The notes: generated by a model not told the origin, from the letters alone. A stretch of DNA of 64,000 nucleotides from Allobosea sp. 67-29 (GCF_001898115.1 NZ_MKSQ01000011.1:39745-103744), one strand, 5' to 3'. Positions 31,181 to 40,635 are shown, counted from the first letter of the stretch. Numbers and translations are program-made.

Positions 31181-32452
31181 ATGAAACCTCTCGGCAAAGC
31201 CTTTGCCGTGGCAGCATTCGCCCTCTTCGCCACGACGGCGGCCAGGGCGGAGCAGGTCACGCTGGACGTGCTCTATGCCTTCCCGGCCTTCGCCAAGTTC
31301 CACGAGCCCATCGCCGCAGAGTTCATGAAGAAGCATCCGGACATCAAGATCAATTTCAGGGCGCCGGCGGCGAGCTATGACGAAGGGCATCAGACGATGC
31401 TGCGTCAGTCCGTCACCAATCAGTTGCCGGACGTCTACTACTCCGGCTTCCACCTCTTGACCGAGCTCACCGAAGCGCTCGACAAGCGCAAGCAGATCGT
31501 CGACCTCGGCCCGCTGCTCAAGGCCGAACCGGAAGCCTGGCGCAAGGCCAACTATTCCGATGCGCTGCTCTCGCTCGGCCAGGTCGGCGGCAAGCAGGTC
31601 GGGCTCGCCTTCAACGCCTCGACACCGCTGATGTACGTCAATGCCGAGCTGGTGAAGAAGGCCGGCGGCGACCCCGACAAGATGCCCGACAACTGGGCCG
31701 ATACGGTCGCGCTCGCCAAGAAGATCCATAGCGGCGACACGGCCGGACTTGCCTACAACATCCATGACTGGCCGGATGACTGGCTCTGGCGCGGCATCAT
31801 CCAGCAGGGCGGGCATACCCTGCTCGATGCCAGCGGCAAGAAGGTCGCCTTCGGGGGCGATGTCGGCCTGAAGGCGCTGACGACCCTGCGCTCCTTCGTC
31901 ACCGAAGCCGGCATGCCGCTGATCGACTGGGACCAGTCGCGCCAGCAGTTCATCGCCGGCAAGATCGGCATCTTCTTCGACACCCCTGCGCGCCTGCGCC
32001 AGGTGACCGACCTCGTCGGCGATCGCTTCACGCTGAAGACGGCGCTGTTCCCGATCGACGACAAGGCCAAGGGTACGCTCCCGACCGGGGGCAACGCCGC
32101 GATCATCACCGCGAAGGACCCGGCCAAGCAGAAGGCCGCCTGGGAGTTCGTGAAGTTCGTCACCGGGCCGGAGGCGCAGAAGATCGTCGTCGAGACCTCG
32201 GGCTACATGCCGACCAATCTGCGGACCGGCGAGGACGCGTTCCTCGGCTCGTTCTACAAGGACAACGCCAATTTCCGGACCATCAACGGACAGGTCAACC
32301 GCGCTTCGCCCTGGCAGGGTTATCCGGGCGGCAACTCGGTGCGCATCTGGCGCCAGCAGCGCGAGGTCGTCGCGGGCGTGATGCGCGGCGAGATCCAGCC
32401 CAAGGCCGGCATCGAGCGCATGGTGTCCGAGACAGAAGCCCTGATGAAGTAG
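31181..32452 (+). CDS. Sugar/phosphodiester-type ABC transporter substrate-binding protein
   Basis: A 423-residue family 1 binding protein. The ATG at 31181 has AAGGAGAT upstream and gives a Sec signal peptide (cleavage after TTAARA at about residue 24); the longer frame from 31154 is not needed. The mature part begins EQVTLDVLYAFPAF. The Ugp-like organisation and flanking phosphoesterase genes suggest a phosphorylated or phosphodiester ligand, but the sequence alone does not show it. The gene ends 80 bases before the second metallophosphoesterase. Confidence 0.9.
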   Translation: MKPLGKAFAVAAFALFATTAARAEQVTLDVLYAFPAFAKFHEPIAAEFMKKHPDIKINFRAPAASYDEGHQTMLRQSVTNQLPDVYYSGFHLLTELTEALDKRKQIVDLGPLLKAEPEAWRKANYSDALLSLGQVGGKQVGLAFNASTPLMYVNAELVKKAGGDPDKMPDNWADTVALAKKIHSGDTAGLAYNIHDWPDDWLWRGIIQQGGHTLLDASGKKVAFGGDVGLKALTTLRSFVTEAGMPLIDWDQSRQQFIAGKIGIFFDTPARLRQVTDLVGDRFTLKTALFPIDDKAKGTLPTGGNAAIITAKDPAKQKAAWEFVKFVTGPEAQKIVVETSGYMPTNLRTGEDAFLGSFYKDNANFRTINGQVNRASPWQGYPGGNSVRIWRQQREVVAGVMRGEIQPKAGIERMVSETEALMK

Positions 32453-32532
32453 GCCGAGGCTTCGCTCGTCAATGCGGCCGCCCGGCGCGACAGCCGGGCG
32501 GTCATGTCTCTTCCCTACCTTGGATATGTCCG

Positions 32533-33375
32533 ATGATCATCGCCCAGCTCAGCGATTTCCACGCCCGGCCGCATGGCCGGCCCGCCTATGGCGTCATCGA
32601 CACCAATGCAGCGATCCGGCGGGCCATCGACGCCGTGCTCGCGATGCCGCTCCAGCCGGACTGCGTGCTGGTGACCGGCGATCTTACGGATTGCGGTCTC
32701 GCCGAGGAATACGCGATCGTGCGTGACGAGCTCGAACGCTTGCCGATGCCGGTCTACCTGGTGCCCGGAAACCATGATCGCCGCGAGAATTTCGTGGCGG
32801 CGCTGTCGGCGCAGCGGGATTACCTGCCGAGCGATGGCCCCCTGAATTACGTGATCGAGGATTTTCCCGTCCGGCTGATCGGGCTGGACACGCTGGTTCC
32901 CGGCGAGAGTGGCGGCGCACTCAGCCCGGCGAGCGAGGCGTGGCTGGCGGAGACGCTGGCGGATGGGGGAGGGCGCCCCACGCTGGTCTTCATGCACCAC
33001 CCGCCCTTCCGCGTCGCCGTGGATGGCATGGACGGCATCCTCTGCCGGGTCTCGCCGGGGTTCGCCGGCCTGATCGCCAAGCACCCGGAGATCGAGCGCA
33101 TCGTCTGCGGTCACTATCATCGCCCGATACAGCGCCGCTTTGCCGGCACCGTCGGCTATGTCGCGCCGGGCACGGCCCATCAGGTCGCCCTCGATCTGCG
33201 GCGCGGAACCGAGAACCGCATGGTCATGGAGCCCCCGGCCTTCGCCGTGCATGCCTGGGATCCCGAAGCCGGGATCGTCAGCCATCTGCAGCCGATCGGC
33301 GACTACGGGCCGATCCGGGACTTCGTGCTCGATCCCGCCTATCCCGGCAAAACGGAGGCGACCGCAGCACAATGA
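32533..33375 (+). CDS. Calcineurin-like metallophosphoesterase (GpdQ type), copy 2
   Basis: A 280-residue class III phosphodiesterase-like protein. It has DFH at residue 8, GDLT, GNHD, MHHPPF and GHYH in order, giving a full dinuclear metal site. The pattern, including the HHPPF segment, is close to glycerophosphodiesterase GpdQ and CpdA-type enzymes. There is no signal peptide. Its stop overlaps the start of the inositol-monophosphatase-like gene (ATGA), so a diester product may pass directly to a monoester phosphatase. It is divergent in sequence from copy 1, so the two probably differ in substrate. Confidence 0.88.
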   Translation: MIIAQLSDFHARPHGRPAYGVIDTNAAIRRAIDAVLAMPLQPDCVLVTGDLTDCGLAEEYAIVRDELERLPMPVYLVPGNHDRRENFVAALSAQRDYLPSDGPLNYVIEDFPVRLIGLDTLVPGESGGALSPASEAWLAETLADGGGRPTLVFMHHPPFRVAVDGMDGILCRVSPGFAGLIAKHPEIERIVCGHYHRPIQRRFAGTVGYVAPGTAHQVALDLRRGTENRMVMEPPAFAVHAWDPEAGIVSHLQPIGDYGPIRDFVLDPAYPGKTEATAAQ

Positions 33376-34163
33376 TCGAGCCGCGTCTTCTGAAGCTGCT
33401 CGATGAAGCCGAAGCGCTGGCGCGCCGAGCTGGCGAAACGCTGGTCCGGATGCAGGGCGGCGAGCTCGCCGTCGCGCGCAAGGAGCTCAACGACGTGGTC
33501 ACCGCGGCCGACCTCGCCTCCGAGCGCCTCGTCATCGACGGCCTGCGTGCCCTGACTCCGGAAGCGGCGATCCTGTCGGAGGAGGCCGGCTTCTCGGGTT
33601 CGGAGCAGGCGCCGCGCTGGATCATCGACCCGCTCGACGGCACGGTGAACTATGCCTCCGGCCTGCCGTGGTTTTCCGTGACGCTGGCCTATCGCGAACA
33701 CGGCCGGACCGTTCTCGGCCTGACGCATGCGCCGCTCGCCGGTCTCTCCGCACGCTTCGCGGAAGGTGGTATCGCGACGGTGGATGGCCGGCCGGCGCGC
33801 GTGTCGGAGACGAGGCGGCTGAGCGATGCCGTCGTTTCGATCTGCCTGACGTCGCACTATGCAGCCGGCGAAGCGGACCGGACGAGCGCGGTGATCCGCC
33901 GCCTCGCCGGCCGCTGCCGGGGCGTGCGGGTCATCGTCTCCGGTGGTCTGGAGATGTCTCTGGTGGCGGCCGGCCGGCTCGACGCCTTCATCGGGCTCAA
34001 GGCCGATATCGTCTCGCACGCCGCCGCGATGCCGCTGGTGCGCGCCGCCGGCGGGCAGGTGACGACCGTCGCCGGCCTCGACGCGCGCGATGAGGATCTT
34101 GAGAAGGTCGCGACGAACGGCCGTATCCACGCGGAACTGCTGGACGCCATCGCCGGCGCCTGA
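33372..34163 (+). CDS. Inositol-monophosphatase-family protein with an altered metal site
   Basis: A 263-residue protein of the FIG/IMPase superfamily. It has the EE pair at residues 70-71 and WIIDPLDGT with D86 and D89, two of the three acidic metal sites. The third site, normally WDxAA, reads VSHAA (residues 214-218), so the usual metal-binding Asp is Ser215; Asp212 lies three residues earlier. It is therefore either a phosphatase with a shifted third ligand or a weakly active variant. It overlaps the metallophosphoesterase stop and is the last gene of the operon. Likely substrates, if active, are polyol or sugar monophosphates. Confidence 0.82.
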   Translation: MIEPRLLKLLDEAEALARRAGETLVRMQGGELAVARKELNDVVTAADLASERLVIDGLRALTPEAAILSEEAGFSGSEQAPRWIIDPLDGTVNYASGLPWFSVTLAYREHGRTVLGLTHAPLAGLSARFAEGGIATVDGRPARVSETRRLSDAVVSICLTSHYAAGEADRTSAVIRRLAGRCRGVRVIVSGGLEMSLVAAGRLDAFIGLKADIVSHAAAMPLVRAAGGQVTTVAGLDARDEDLEKVATNGRIHAELLDAIAGA

Positions 34164-34172
34164 GCCTCGCCG

Positions 34173-35129
34173 TCAGGCTAGGGCGGGCGCTGGGCTCTCC
34201 AGGACGGCGGCTGCCGCATCCTCGTCCGTGATCAGCACCGAAGCGAGCCCGCCGCGCAGCGCAGCCGCGATGATCTCGGCCTTGTTGGCCCCGCCGGACG
34301 CCAGGATCACCGTGGGAATCCGGCGCAGATCCTCTAGCGGCAGAGCGATCGCGCGGTGATTGATCGGGTGGTCGATGGCCCGGCCGCGACGATCGACGAA
34401 CTGGCCCAGCATGTCACCGACCGCGCCCGCCCGGGCCAGCTCCCCGACACCGACGTCGCCCGGCAGGCCGTACCGCACCAGCAGCGAGCGTTCGCTCAGG
34501 TCGCCCGCGCTCAGGATCGCGACATCGGTTGCCTGGATGCGCCGGAAGGCGGCCTCGAACACGTCCTGGGCCACGATCGTATCGCGTGATTGCGGCGTGC
34601 CGGCATAGATCGGAGCCGCGAGATAGTGGCATTCGGCCTGCCAGAGCCTGGCGAAGCGGCTGGCGATCTCGAAGGTGTTGATCTCGATGCCGTAGGTCAG
34701 GCCTCCCATCATCGCGGTGACGGCGAGATCGCGATACTGCCCGCCCCGGATGTGGCGGATGGTTTCCCGCAAGGTGCCGCCCCAGCCGACACCGACGATG
34801 CCGGACGGCTTGTCCTCGACGAACCGCGAGACGAAGTCGCCTGCGGCCTTGCCGATCTGGGCGGCCACCTGATCGGGATCGACCGGGCTCGGGACGACGA
34901 CCGCCTCCTTGAGACCGAACGCGGCGATCAGCTCGCGCTCCAGCCTGACGCAGCTCTCCAGCCGGGAGTTGATCGTGATGTTGACCAGCCCGCTGCCGCG
35001 GGCCTCGACCAGGAGCCGGTTGACGCGAAGTCGCGTCATCTTCAGCCGGTCGGCGATCTCCGCCTGGGTCAGCCCCTCCATATAGTAAAGCCAGGCGGCT
35101 CGTACCTGGGTCTGCGGCTCCTCCGGCAT
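34173..35129 (-). CDS. SorC/DeoR-type sugar-binding transcriptional regulator
   Basis: A 318-residue regulator. The N-terminal HTH (LTQAEIADRLKMTRLRVNRLL, residues about 20-40) is followed by the SorC sugar-binding domain (GIVGVGWGGTLRETI, MMGGLTYGIEINT, and VILASGGANKAEII near the end). Family members sense phosphorylated sugars or polyols and act as tetramers. The gene is convergent with the IMPase gene and divergent from the zinc dehydrogenase at 35330. A motif in its promoter recurs before the 27203 operon, which points to a common regulon. Confidence 0.9.
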   Translation of the reverse strand: MPEEPQTQVRAAWLYYMEGLTQAEIADRLKMTRLRVNRLLVEARGSGLVNITINSRLESCVRLERELIAAFGLKEAVVVPSPVDPDQVAAQIGKAAGDFVSRFVEDKPSGIVGVGWGGTLRETIRHIRGGQYRDLAVTAMMGGLTYGIEINTFEIASRFARLWQAECHYLAAPIYAGTPQSRDTIVAQDVFEAAFRRIQATDVAILSAGDLSERSLLVRYGLPGDVGVGELARAGAVGDMLGQFVDRRGRAIDHPINHRAIALPLEDLRRIPTVILASGGANKAEIIAAALRGGLASVLITDEDAAAAVLESPAPALA

Positions 35130-35269
35130 AGCGGCATCCTGATGCGATGGGCAGGCCCGCCTGCGGCTCGGCGCGGCGGGGTCGGCATGGTCTACCAGCT
35201 TGGCTTACATCGCTTTCGCGCTCTCCCACAACGTGCAGGCTCGCGCCGCTTCGCGCTTGACGCAAACCA

Positions 35270-35293
35270 ATGTAAAATAGAAAATACATATGT
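35270..35293. promoter_or_regulatory. Putative SorC-family operator between the regulator and the zinc dehydrogenase
   Basis: An AT-rich stretch with the inverted repeat ATGTA-N10-TACAT (35270-35289) and GAAAATACATATGT (35280-35293). The latter differs by one base from the motif at 27087-27100. It lies between divergent genes, 37 bases before the dehydrogenase ATG, so both genes could be controlled from here. Confidence 0.6.
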
Positions 35294-35329
35294 TGAAGAA
35301 TCGCGTTGCGAACCGGGTACCGCCCTCCG

Positions 35330-36370
35330 ATGTCACATGCCCTTTTCCTTCACGCCGCGGGGGATGCCCGCGTCGCGCCGTTCAACCTGCGCGAGGGGGC
35401 AGCGGGCGAAACGCTGCTCGACGTCGCGGCCGTGGGGCTCTGCGGCAGCGACCTGCATTATTACAAGGACGGTGGCATCGGCTCTGCCGTGATCTCGACG
35501 CCCTTCGTGCCGGGCCATGAATTCAGCGGCTGGTTGACGGAGGACCTGCCGGGACTCGGTCTGGCTCGCGGAACGCTGGTCGCGGTCGATCCCAATCAGG
35601 CCTGCGGGCATTGCGAGCATTGCCGGAGCGGGCATCCCAATCTGTGTCCCGAGGTCGTCTTCATCGGGGCTCCTCCGCATGACGGGGCGATGACGGAACG
35701 AATCTGGGTGCCGAAATCGCAGATCGTCTCTGTGCCGGAGAGCTTCTCGCCGAGCGATGCGGTGATGCTCGAACCGCTCGGCGTCGCGATTCATGCGGTG
35801 GATCTGGCCAGGCCGCGGTTGCTGGAGCGGGCTGCGCTGATCGGCTGCGGACCGATCGGCCTGCTGATCCTGCAAGTCCTGCGGACTGCCGGAGCCGGCG
35901 AGATTCTCGCCTGCGATCCGCAGCCGCATCGCCGCGAGCTGGCGTTGAGGCTGGGAGCGAGCAAGGTCGGCGCCAGCGTCGCGGATATCGGCGAATGGAC
36001 TCGTGGTGAAGGATTGCCGTTGGTCATCGAGGCGACCAATGCGCCCGAAGGGTTTCGCGACGCCATCCGTGCCGCCCGTATCGGCGGTCGCGTCGTGCTG
36101 GTCGGCATCCCGGACGGCGACAGCTACGTGATCCCGGCGGCGGAGGCCCGGCGCCGCGGCCTGAACATCAAGTTCTCGCGCCGGATGGGGCATGTCTATC
36201 CGCGCGCCATCGCGCTGGTGGAGGCGGGCAAGGTCGATGTCGAGGCCGTGGTCAGCCATCGCTTCCCGCTCTCTGAGGGGCCGGCTGCCTTCCGCCGTCA
36301 TGCCGCCAACGAGGCGGGCATGGTGAAGAGCCTGATCTATCCGGGCGGCTGGCCCGCCGCGCAGCGCTGA
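35330..36370 (+). CDS. Zinc-dependent polyol dehydrogenase (MDR family, sorbitol/xylitol type)
   Basis: A 346-residue medium-chain dehydrogenase. The catalytic zinc region has GLCGSDLHYYKDGG and GHEFSG. The structural zinc loop has four Cys in CGHCEHCRSGHPNLC. The NAD-binding fold has IGCGPIGLLIL. LCGSDLHYYKDGGIG is typical of sorbitol, xylitol and L-iditol 2-dehydrogenases. I start at the ATG at 35330; a TTG at 35306 is also in frame. The gene is divergent from sorC and probably controlled by the operator between them. It could oxidise the polyol released by the neighbouring phosphoesterases. Confidence 0.88.
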   Translation: MSHALFLHAAGDARVAPFNLREGAAGETLLDVAAVGLCGSDLHYYKDGGIGSAVISTPFVPGHEFSGWLTEDLPGLGLARGTLVAVDPNQACGHCEHCRSGHPNLCPEVVFIGAPPHDGAMTERIWVPKSQIVSVPESFSPSDAVMLEPLGVAIHAVDLARPRLLERAALIGCGPIGLLILQVLRTAGAGEILACDPQPHRRELALRLGASKVGASVADIGEWTRGEGLPLVIEATNAPEGFRDAIRAARIGGRVVLVGIPDGDSYVIPAAEARRRGLNIKFSRRMGHVYPRAIALVEAGKVDVEAVVSHRFPLSEGPAAFRRHAANEAGMVKSLIYPGGWPAAQR

Positions 36371-36479
36371 CAGCCCGACACCCGGTCGAGCCCGTCGAGG
36401 CCGGGCAGGACGTGGCATCGATCGCAAGCGATCTGGTTCGCCGCCCGTCAGGCGCCGCGTCTCGTCGGCCGCGCCGGCT

Positions 36480-36800
36480 AACGACTTCGGCGGCGAGACC
36501 CCGCGCATCGTCATCGGGGCGCCGGGCGACAACGTCATCGCGCCGGCGGGGGCGCAAGACCTCGTGGACATGCTCGACTTCGGCATGTCGCCCTCCGAGG
36601 CCGTCGCGACCCCGGCGCCATCGCCGCGTCGACATCCAACCGCATCCGTCGCAGCGCCGCCACCGAGCTCGTCGAGACGGGTTATGACGTCAAACGCTCC
36701 GTCCAGACGTTTCCTTTCGCCGCCCGTCATGCGATCGGAAGCGTCGATGGTCAGTGTTTCGGCGGAGCCGACCCGCAGCGCGACGGGCGCGGCGATTTCC
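36480..36800 (+). pseudogene. Decayed C-terminal fragment of a gamma-glutamyltransferase
   Basis: Two frames together spell the end of a GGT-family protein. The first (from 36480) gives PRIVIGAPGD, then DLVDMLDFGMSPSEAVATP. After a frame change at about 36610-36635, the second gives SNRIRRSAATELVETGYDV and GGADPQRDGRG, the family's terminal motif. The N-terminal three quarters and the catalytic Thr are missing, and no start or ribosome site is present. It fills most of the 500-base gap between the zinc dehydrogenase and serine dehydratase genes; the remainder (36371-36479 and 36801-36869) shows nothing except the ribosome binding site of the next gene. Confidence 0.78.
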
Positions 36801-36869
36801 GCCTGGGGCGCGGCCGACAGCCGAAGCCGCCCTTCGGGTGCCAGCAGACGGTTTTCGAGGGGGGTGGTC

Positions 36870-38249
36870 ATGTTCCTGAGCGTGTTCGACGTGTTCAAGA
36901 TCGGTATCGGGCCCTCGTCGTCGCACACGATGGGGCCGATGACGGCCGCGGGACGCTTCCTCGATCTCTTGCGCGAGCATCCCTCCCGTGCGGAGGCAGC
37001 GGCCTTGGGGGCAACGCTGCATGGCTCGCTCGCCTTCACCGGAAAGGGCCACGCCACCGACCGCGCCGTGGCGCTCGGCCTGCTCGGCTGGACGCCGGCC
37101 CGGTTCGATGGCGACGCTGCCGAACGGCAGCTCGCCGAGCTGGGGCGCGAGCGCAGGCTGCGGCTCGCTGGGCTGCCGCCACTGGCCTTCGATCCAGCCG
37201 TCGATATCGTCTTCGACTACGGCCCGCCTTTGCCCGGACACGCCAACGGGCTGGTGCTCTCGGCCCGGGCTGCGGATGGGGCGGTCTTGCTGTCCGAGAC
37301 CTATTACTCGATCGGCGGCGGGTTCGTGGTGACGGCGCAGGAGCGTGATGCGCGCCCCAATGCCAGTGAGGATGCCGGCTGGCCCTATCCCTTCGCGAAT
37401 GCGGCGGCGATGCTCGGCATGGCCCGCGAGAGTGGACTTTCGATCGCGCAGATGAAGCATGCGAACGAGCTGCACCTTCGATCGCGGGAGGAGGTCGAGC
37501 GTGGCCTCGCCGATCTCTGGTCGGTCATGAACGACTGCATCGAACGCGGCCTGGATCGGGAGGGCGAGCTGCCGGGCGGGCTGCATGTGCGCCGCCGGGC
37601 GGCGAAGATCTATCGGCAGCTGCTGGCGGAGCGACAGTCCAACCGCTTGCAGCCGCATGCATCGGCGGACTGGCTCAGCGTCTACGCGATGGCCGTCAAC
37701 GAAGAAAACGCCGCCGGGGGCAGGGTCGTGACCTCGCCGACCAACGGCGCGGCCGGCGTCGTGCCGGCGGTGCTGCGCTACTATCTCGACCATTGCATCG
37801 GAGCGGAGCCCGGCAAGGTCGCCGACTTCCTGCTGACGGCCGCGGCGATCGGCGGGTTGATCAAGCACAACGCCTCGATCTCCGGGGCCGAGGCCGGTTG
37901 CCAGGGCGAGGTCGGCTCGGCCGCTGCGATGGCCGCGGCCGGGCTCTGCGCGGTGCTGGGCGGCTCGCCGGCCCAGATCGAGAACGCGGCCGAGATCGCG
38001 CTGGAACACCATCTCGGCATGACCTGCGACCCGGCCGCCGGATTGGTCCAGGTGCCCTGTATCGAGCGCAACGGCATCGGCGCGATCAAGGCCGTCGCAG
38101 CCGCGTCGCTGGCGCTGCGCGGCGACGGCTCGCATTTCATGCCGCTGGACAATTGCATCGAGGCGATGAGGCAAACCGGCGAGGCCATGAATGAGCGCTT
38201 CAAGGAAACCAGCCTCGGAGGCCTCGCGGTCAACCTGCCGGAGTGCTGA
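36870..38249 (+). CDS. sdaA: L-serine dehydratase (single-chain, iron-sulfur type)
   Basis: A 459-residue enzyme that deaminates L-serine to pyruvate and ammonia in the cytoplasm. The N-terminal beta domain begins [20 protein letters not shown]. The C-terminal alpha domain has three conserved Cys for the [4Fe-4S] cluster, in [16 protein letters not shown] and VPCIERN, plus [17 protein letters not shown]. The start is the ATG at 36870 after CGAGGGGGG; a GTG two codons earlier is possible. The open frame extends upstream into the decayed GGT fragment but has no meaning there. A threonine aldolase gene follows, so serine/threonine/glycine turnover is the likely theme. Confidence 0.94.
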   Translation: MFLSVFDVFKIGIGPSSSHTMGPMTAAGRFLDLLREHPSRAEAAALGATLHGSLAFTGKGHATDRAVALGLLGWTPARFDGDAAERQLAELGRERRLRLAGLPPLAFDPAVDIVFDYGPPLPGHANGLVLSARAADGAVLLSETYYSIGGGFVVTAQERDARPNASEDAGWPYPFANAAAMLGMARESGLSIAQMKHANELHLRSREEVERGLADLWSVMNDCIERGLDREGELPGGLHVRRRAAKIYRQLLAERQSNRLQPHASADWLSVYAMAVNEENAAGGRVVTSPTNGAAGVVPAVLRYYLDHCIGAEPGKVADFLLTAAAIGGLIKHNASISGAEAGCQGEVGSAAAMAAAGLCAVLGGSPAQIENAAEIALEHHLGMTCDPAAGLVQVPCIERNGIGAIKAVAAASLALRGDGSHFMPLDNCIEAMRQTGEAMNERFKETSLGGLAVNLPEC

Positions 38250-38327
38250 GGCCACCCCCCGCTTTTTGCATGATGGGCAGGGCGCGTGCCCGATAGGGTA
38301 CGCAGGCTGCCAGTAAGGATCGGATCG

Positions 38328-39383
38328 ATGATCGTGGATGACTTCCGTTCGGATACGGTGACGCGCCCCGGCGCCGGGATGCGGGCCGCGATGGCGGCCG
38401 CGGAAGTCGGGGATGCCGTCTACGACGATTGTCCGACGACCAGGCGGCTGGAAGCGATGAGCGCCGAGCGGCTGGGCAAGGAAGCCGCCCTGTTCTTCCC
38501 GACGGGCACACAGGCGAACCTCGCCGGGCTGATGGCTCATTGCGGCCGTGGCGATGAATACATCGTCGGGCAGATGGCCCACACCTATCGACTCGAGGGC
38601 GGCGGCGCGGCCGTGCTGGGCTCGATCCAGCCGCAGCCGCTCCCCAATGAGCCGGACGGCACGATCGCGCTCGATGCGATCGCCGGCGCAATCAAGCCGG
38701 ACGATTTCCATTTCGCGAGGACGCGTCTCCTGGCGCTGGAAAACACGTTCAATGGTCAGGTGCTGCCGGATGCCTATCTCGAGGCTGCGACCGGGCTTGC
38801 GCGCTCCCGCGGTCTTGCGACCCATCTCGACGGCGCGCGCCTGATGAATGCCGCCGTGGCGAGCGGCCGGGACGCGGCCTGGATCGCCGCCCAGTTCGAC
38901 ACCGTTTCGATGTGCCTCTCCAAGGGGCTGGGGGCGCCGGTCGGGTCGGTGCTCGTCGGCCCGCGGGAATTCATCGAGACGGCGCGCCGGATCAGGAAGA
39001 TGCTGGGCGGCGGCATGCGCCAGACCGGCGTTCTCGCTGCGGCCGCGATCTATGCGATCGAACGCAATATCGCGCGCCTCGACGAGGATCACCGCCGCGC
39101 AGCAGCTCTGTCGCAACTGCTGATGCGCTATCCCGAACTCGGCGCCGGGCCGGCCCGCACGAACATGGTCTTCATGACGCCGAAGGCACTCGACACCAGC
39201 GCCTTCGCTGCCTTCCTGCGCAGCCGCGGCATCGGCGTCAGCGGCCGCTACGGGACACTGCGCTGGGTCACCCATCTCGACGTCGACGATGCTGCCGTGC
39301 AGCGCGTCGGCGAGGCGTGCGAGCACTTCTTCGAGCGGCAGGCGTCGCCGGTCCCGGCCCGGGCTCCTGCCCTCGGCGGCTGA
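38328..39383 (+). CDS. ltaE: Low-specificity L-threonine aldolase
   Basis: A 351-residue PLP enzyme cleaving L-threonine or L-allo-threonine to glycine and acetaldehyde. It begins DFRSDTVTRPGAGMRAAM, typical of the family. HLDGARLMNA holds the PLP-binding Asp, and the Schiff-base Lys is K199 in MCLSKGLGAPVGS. AAGGA lies 9 bases before the ATG at 38328. It follows sdaA by 78 bases in the same direction; the two probably share a transcript for hydroxy-amino-acid breakdown. Confidence 0.92.
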   Translation: MIVDDFRSDTVTRPGAGMRAAMAAAEVGDAVYDDCPTTRRLEAMSAERLGKEAALFFPTGTQANLAGLMAHCGRGDEYIVGQMAHTYRLEGGGAAVLGSIQPQPLPNEPDGTIALDAIAGAIKPDDFHFARTRLLALENTFNGQVLPDAYLEAATGLARSRGLATHLDGARLMNAAVASGRDAAWIAAQFDTVSMCLSKGLGAPVGSVLVGPREFIETARRIRKMLGGGMRQTGVLAAAAIYAIERNIARLDEDHRRAAALSQLLMRYPELGAGPARTNMVFMTPKALDTSAFAAFLRSRGIGVSGRYGTLRWVTHLDVDDAAVQRVGEACEHFFERQASPVPARAPALGG

Positions 39384-39452
39384 AGCCTCCGGTCGCCAGT
39401 GGCTCGCGCCCGATGGCCTGCCTGTATGCCTGGGCCCTTTGGCCCCGCTGCG

Positions 39453-40475
39453 CTAGATCAGCGGTTGATGCGGCACGTAGACCTCCGAGGCCTCGGCCCC
39501 GCTCCACTGCGAGCGCAGCTGCTCGAGAACATGCTGGCCGAACGTCTCGTAGGGGATGCGGATGGAGGTCAGCCAGGGTGCGATCCAGTTGTTGATCGCA
39601 TTGCCGTCGACACCGACCAGCGCGCAGTCGCGCGGTATCGCGAGATCGGATTCGGCCGCGAGCCGATACGCCCCGTAGGCAATCATGTCGCTGACGCAGA
39701 GCACGCCGCGCGGCCAGCCTCCGCCCGCGACCAGAGCCCGCGCCGCGGCGTAGCCGATTTCGATGTGCGAGAGCCCGGGCGCGCTCGCCCGGCGGATCGC
39801 GTCGGCCGGCACGCCCTGCGCGACGAGCCGGTCGACGAAGCCTGCGGCACGCTCGGCGGTGCTGGACGCGTTCTCGGCGGCGAGCAGCACCGCCGGACGC
39901 TCGATGCCGCGCGCCAGCATGAAATCGGCGGCGTCGGCGCCTGCCGCGCGATTGTCGATGCCGACATAGGGGCCGCCGCCCAGCGGGTTGCGCCGGGCGA
40001 CGAAGACGACGGGCTCGCCGCGCCCGAGCGTCTGCTCCAGCCCTTTGCTGCGCACGGCGCTCACCAGAACGTAGCCGGCGACGAGCTGGTCCCGCATCGC
40101 CTGCAGATAGTCGTCCTGCAGCTCGGGGCGGTCGTGCGTGTCGCAGAGGATCATGACGTAACCGGCTTTTCGCAGCGCCGCCTCCGTCGACACGGCGATG
40201 GCGGCCATTGCCGGGTTGTCGAGATTGGGAGAGAGCATGGCGACCACTCGGCTCGTGCGGCGGCGCAGGGCGCGGCCGACCGGGCTGGGGCGGTAGCCGA
40301 GGCGCTCGATCGCCTCGGCGACGCGGGCGACGGTCTCGGCCGAGGCGCGTCCGTTCTTACCGTTGACGATGCGGGACACCGTCGCGACAGAGACGCCGGT
40401 ATCCTGCGCCACCGTCGCGAGCGAAACGGATTCGTGCCGCAGCCTGCCTGACTTCCCTATCGCTCTGGGCGTCAT
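39453..40475 (-). CDS. LacI-family transcriptional regulator (alpha-glucoside operon)
   Basis: A 340-residue repressor. The HTH is at residues about 18-38 (LATVAQDTGVSVATVSRIV), preceded by a basic 16-residue arm. The hinge has GYRPSPVGRALRRR. The sensor domain starts at VVAMLSPNLDNPAM. It is divergent from the binding-protein gene at 40636. A perfect operator lies between them. It probably represses the 40636-48183 operon and itself until the glucoside inducer is present. Confidence 0.9.
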   Translation of the reverse strand: MTPRAIGKSGRLRHESVSLATVAQDTGVSVATVSRIVNGKNGRASAETVARVAEAIERLGYRPSPVGRALRRRTSRVVAMLSPNLDNPAMAAIAVSTEAALRKAGYVMILCDTHDRPELQDDYLQAMRDQLVAGYVLVSAVRSKGLEQTLGRGEPVVFVARRNPLGGGPYVGIDNRAAGADAADFMLARGIERPAVLLAAENASSTAERAAGFVDRLVAQGVPADAIRRASAPGLSHIEIGYAAARALVAGGGWPRGVLCVSDMIAYGAYRLAAESDLAIPRDCALVGVDGNAINNWIAPWLTSIRIPYETFGQHVLEQLRSQWSGAEASEVYVPHQPLI

Positions 40476-40555
40476 GTCGTGGCCCGCCTCCTGCGCCCTG
40501 TCCGCCGCCTGCCGGATCGGCCCGGCTTACCCAGCCATGCCGTTTCATCGACCGG

Positions 40556-40594
40556 TTGACAATCAAGGCAAACGTTTGCCTTACTGGTTGTCAA
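40556..40594. promoter_or_regulatory. Divergent promoters around a perfect LacI operator
   Basis: The centre is AAGGCAAACGTTTGCCTT (40565-40582), a perfect 18-bp palindrome. It is flanked symmetrically by TTGACAA (40556-40562) and TTGTCAA (40588-40594), which read as -35 TTGACA boxes on the plus and minus strands. The -10 boxes that would fall inside the operator are weak. Repressor binding would block both the divergent lacI and the transporter operon. Confidence 0.72.
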
Positions 40595-40635
40595 GACGCC
40601 CGATGAGGCGTCGTGCTCGTTCAGGGATGGAGCCC

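Noticed and set aside
36564..36869. N-terminal extension of L-serine dehydratase
   Set aside because: The frame is open upstream of 36870, but the added 102 residues are low-complexity and overlap the decayed GGT fragment. Standard dehydratases begin at SVFDVFKIG, matching the ATG at 36870.
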